DNA of 24,839 bases from positions 1-24,839 of the IMG/VR virus record IMGVR_UViG_3300010150_000155; one strand, written 5' to 3'. The translations under genes were made by a program, and so were the position numbers. The DNA is from a virus. Below are positions 24,265-24,839 of the stretch, piece by piece. Under the pieces are notes generated by a model, which was not told the origin of the DNA, ran no database searches, and saw only the letters and a program-made list of their open reading frames with translations. The first letter of the stretch is position 1. Each line of letters opens with the position of its first letter.

Positions 24265-24596
24265 CAACCGAGACGCATTGAGGAGAAGAAAGGAACAGTC
24301 GAAAGACCTTGAGCAGTGTTCATACGAACGAACCAATTAAAGTTCTTTTGAAACACACAATCACCTGATTCTCCATGTTCTGAGAGAATCGCGTTTAAAC
24401 GACTCTTAGTCGTAACAGATTGCCAACCACCATCAAATAGTCGAATGAAAGTGTCACCCACTTCGGCAATCTTGTTACCGTGGAGGAACACTGAAGAGAT
24501 GGAAGATTCTTCGTCGAAAGTAACAGCGGTGTTAGCAGACTGCCAGTTAGCATTGTTCTGGATGGCAGTGTTCATCTGGGTTTCGATCTTTCTCAA
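24264..24596 (-). CDS. Protein of unknown function (110 aa), cyanophage/cyanobacterial type
   Basis: The middle reads SVFLHGNKIAEVGDTFIRLF then DGGWQSVTTKSRLNAILSEH, a small beta-rich pattern I have seen in cyanophage and cyanobacterial hypothetical proteins; the end has DCVFQKNFNWFV. The start is either TTG at 24596, with GGAG (24604-24607) 7 nt upstream, or ATG at 24575 with weaker signals; I chose TTG. One coding line here has 37% G+C, lower than its neighbours, so it may have a different origin. It heads a coupled chain with the 24- and 41-aa genes. Confidence 0.7.
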   Translation of the reverse strand: MRKIETQMNTAIQNNANWQSANTAVTFDEESSISSVFLHGNKIAEVGDTFIRLFDGGWQSVTTKSRLNAILSEHGESGDCVFQKNFNWFVRMNTAQGLSTVPFFSSMRLG

Positions 24597-24607
24597 AATT
24601 GGTCTCC

Positions 24608-24635
24608 GTTTGGTTGATGTAGCTACAATACACGG
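24608..24635 (-). repeat. Diverged copy of the leader repeat
   Basis: Minus strand starts CCGTGTATTGTAGCTACATC and ends CCAAAC before CGGAGA, matching the order of the 27-nt leader (TGTA, TAGC, ACAT, CCAAAC) with the CAA changed to TTG. It lies before the 110-aa gene. Confidence 0.5.
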
Positions 24636-24661
24636 TTTTCAGGTCTGTGACGAAACCGTGT
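24630..24661. repeat. 9-bp perfect inverted repeat
   Basis: ACACGGTTT (24630-24638), 14-nt spacer, AAACCGTGT (24653-24661), in the 81-nt gap between the right-edge gene and the 110-aa gene. An alternative pairing CTGTGAC/GTCACAG (24645-24651 with 24677-24683) overlaps it. No U-run follows on the minus strand; it could be an operator, an RNA switch or a terminator-like structure. Confidence 0.6.
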
Positions 24662-24677
24662 GACACTTAGTTGATCG

Positions 24678-24839
24678 TCACAGTCCGTTCAGGTAGTCAG
24701 CAAGCGCTTCATCGTAGTCTGCCTTCGTCTCGAAGGTGCGACCGTGGATGGTTCGGGGGTAAGATGCATCCCGACCTGCTTGAGCGACCATCTCGCAGTC
24801 GGCACGATCGTATCCCATCTCAACCAGGTTGTTGACGTA
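24678..24839 (-). CDS. C-terminal part of a small conserved cyanophage protein (cut by right edge)
   Basis: 53 codons are visible before the TGA at 24678-24680: YVNNLVEMGYDRADCEMVAQ, AGRDASYPRTIHGRTFETKA, DYDEALADYLNGL. The PRTIHGRxFxTKxxYxEALADxLNG ending is a pattern I recognise from small cyanomyovirus proteins with no known role. The start lies beyond the window. High GC, like the other small genes to its left. Confidence 0.68.
   Translation of the reverse strand, partial: YVNNLVEMGYDRADCEMVAQAGRDASYPRTIHGRTFETKADYDEALADYLNGL

Noticed and set aside
1-24839. tRNA genes, CRISPR arrays, insertion sequences or integrase
   Set aside because: No cloverleaf, no regularly spaced direct repeats with spacers, and no transposase or integrase motifs were seen.

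Overview
The window reads as part of a T4-like cyanophage genome (a myovirus of marine or freshwater Synechococcus/Prochlorococcus). The baseplate set (gp25, gp6, a gp7-position protein, gp8, a DUF4815-type protein), a PAAR-like spike tip, T4-type late promoters (TATAAATA) and many very small, overlapping genes of the kind found in cyanomyoviruses all support this. Every gene I accept is on the minus strand, so transcription runs from high to low coordinates. I see no tRNA, CRISPR array, insertion sequence or integrase.

Right part (about 22.9-24.84 kb): a chain of very small genes, mostly of higher GC (one coding line near 23.5 kb is 58% G+C, against 30% in a line near 10.2 kb). Several are preceded by a near-identical leader containing TACAATAGC. 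Two microgenes of 24 and 41 codons sit in a start-stop coupled chain after a 110-codon gene. A partial gene runs off the right edge.

Middle right (18.09-22.77 kb): a 60-aa AbrB/MazE-like protein, a 1359-aa virion structural protein with internal beta-repeats, and a Cys-rich PAAR-like spike-tip protein.

Middle (16.16-18.07 kb): a compact cassette of seven overlapping small genes: a basic 47-aa protein, a 67-aa protein, a 56-aa membrane protein, a 71-aa helical protein, a SET-domain protein, a 211-aa protein and a 44-aa protein. It is headed by a perfect TTGACA-N17-TATAAT promoter. Strikingly, a second perfect promoter on the other strand is interleaved with it, because the two -35 boxes form a palindrome. 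This puts a probable early, host-polymerase-driven cassette in the middle of late structural genes.

Left (1-16.13 kb): the baseplate wedge operon gp25, gp6, giant protein (3667 aa), gp8, DUF4815 protein (cut by the left edge). TATAAATA late promoters lie directly before gp8 and before the DUF4815 gene. The giant protein has a gp7-like N-terminus, a YHYH domain in the middle, and about 14 copies of an 'NGVxQ' beta-module plus about 11 'GGSGY' modules, so it probably extends from the baseplate as a fibre or rim structure.

All functional calls come from recognising sequence motifs; no database search was possible.
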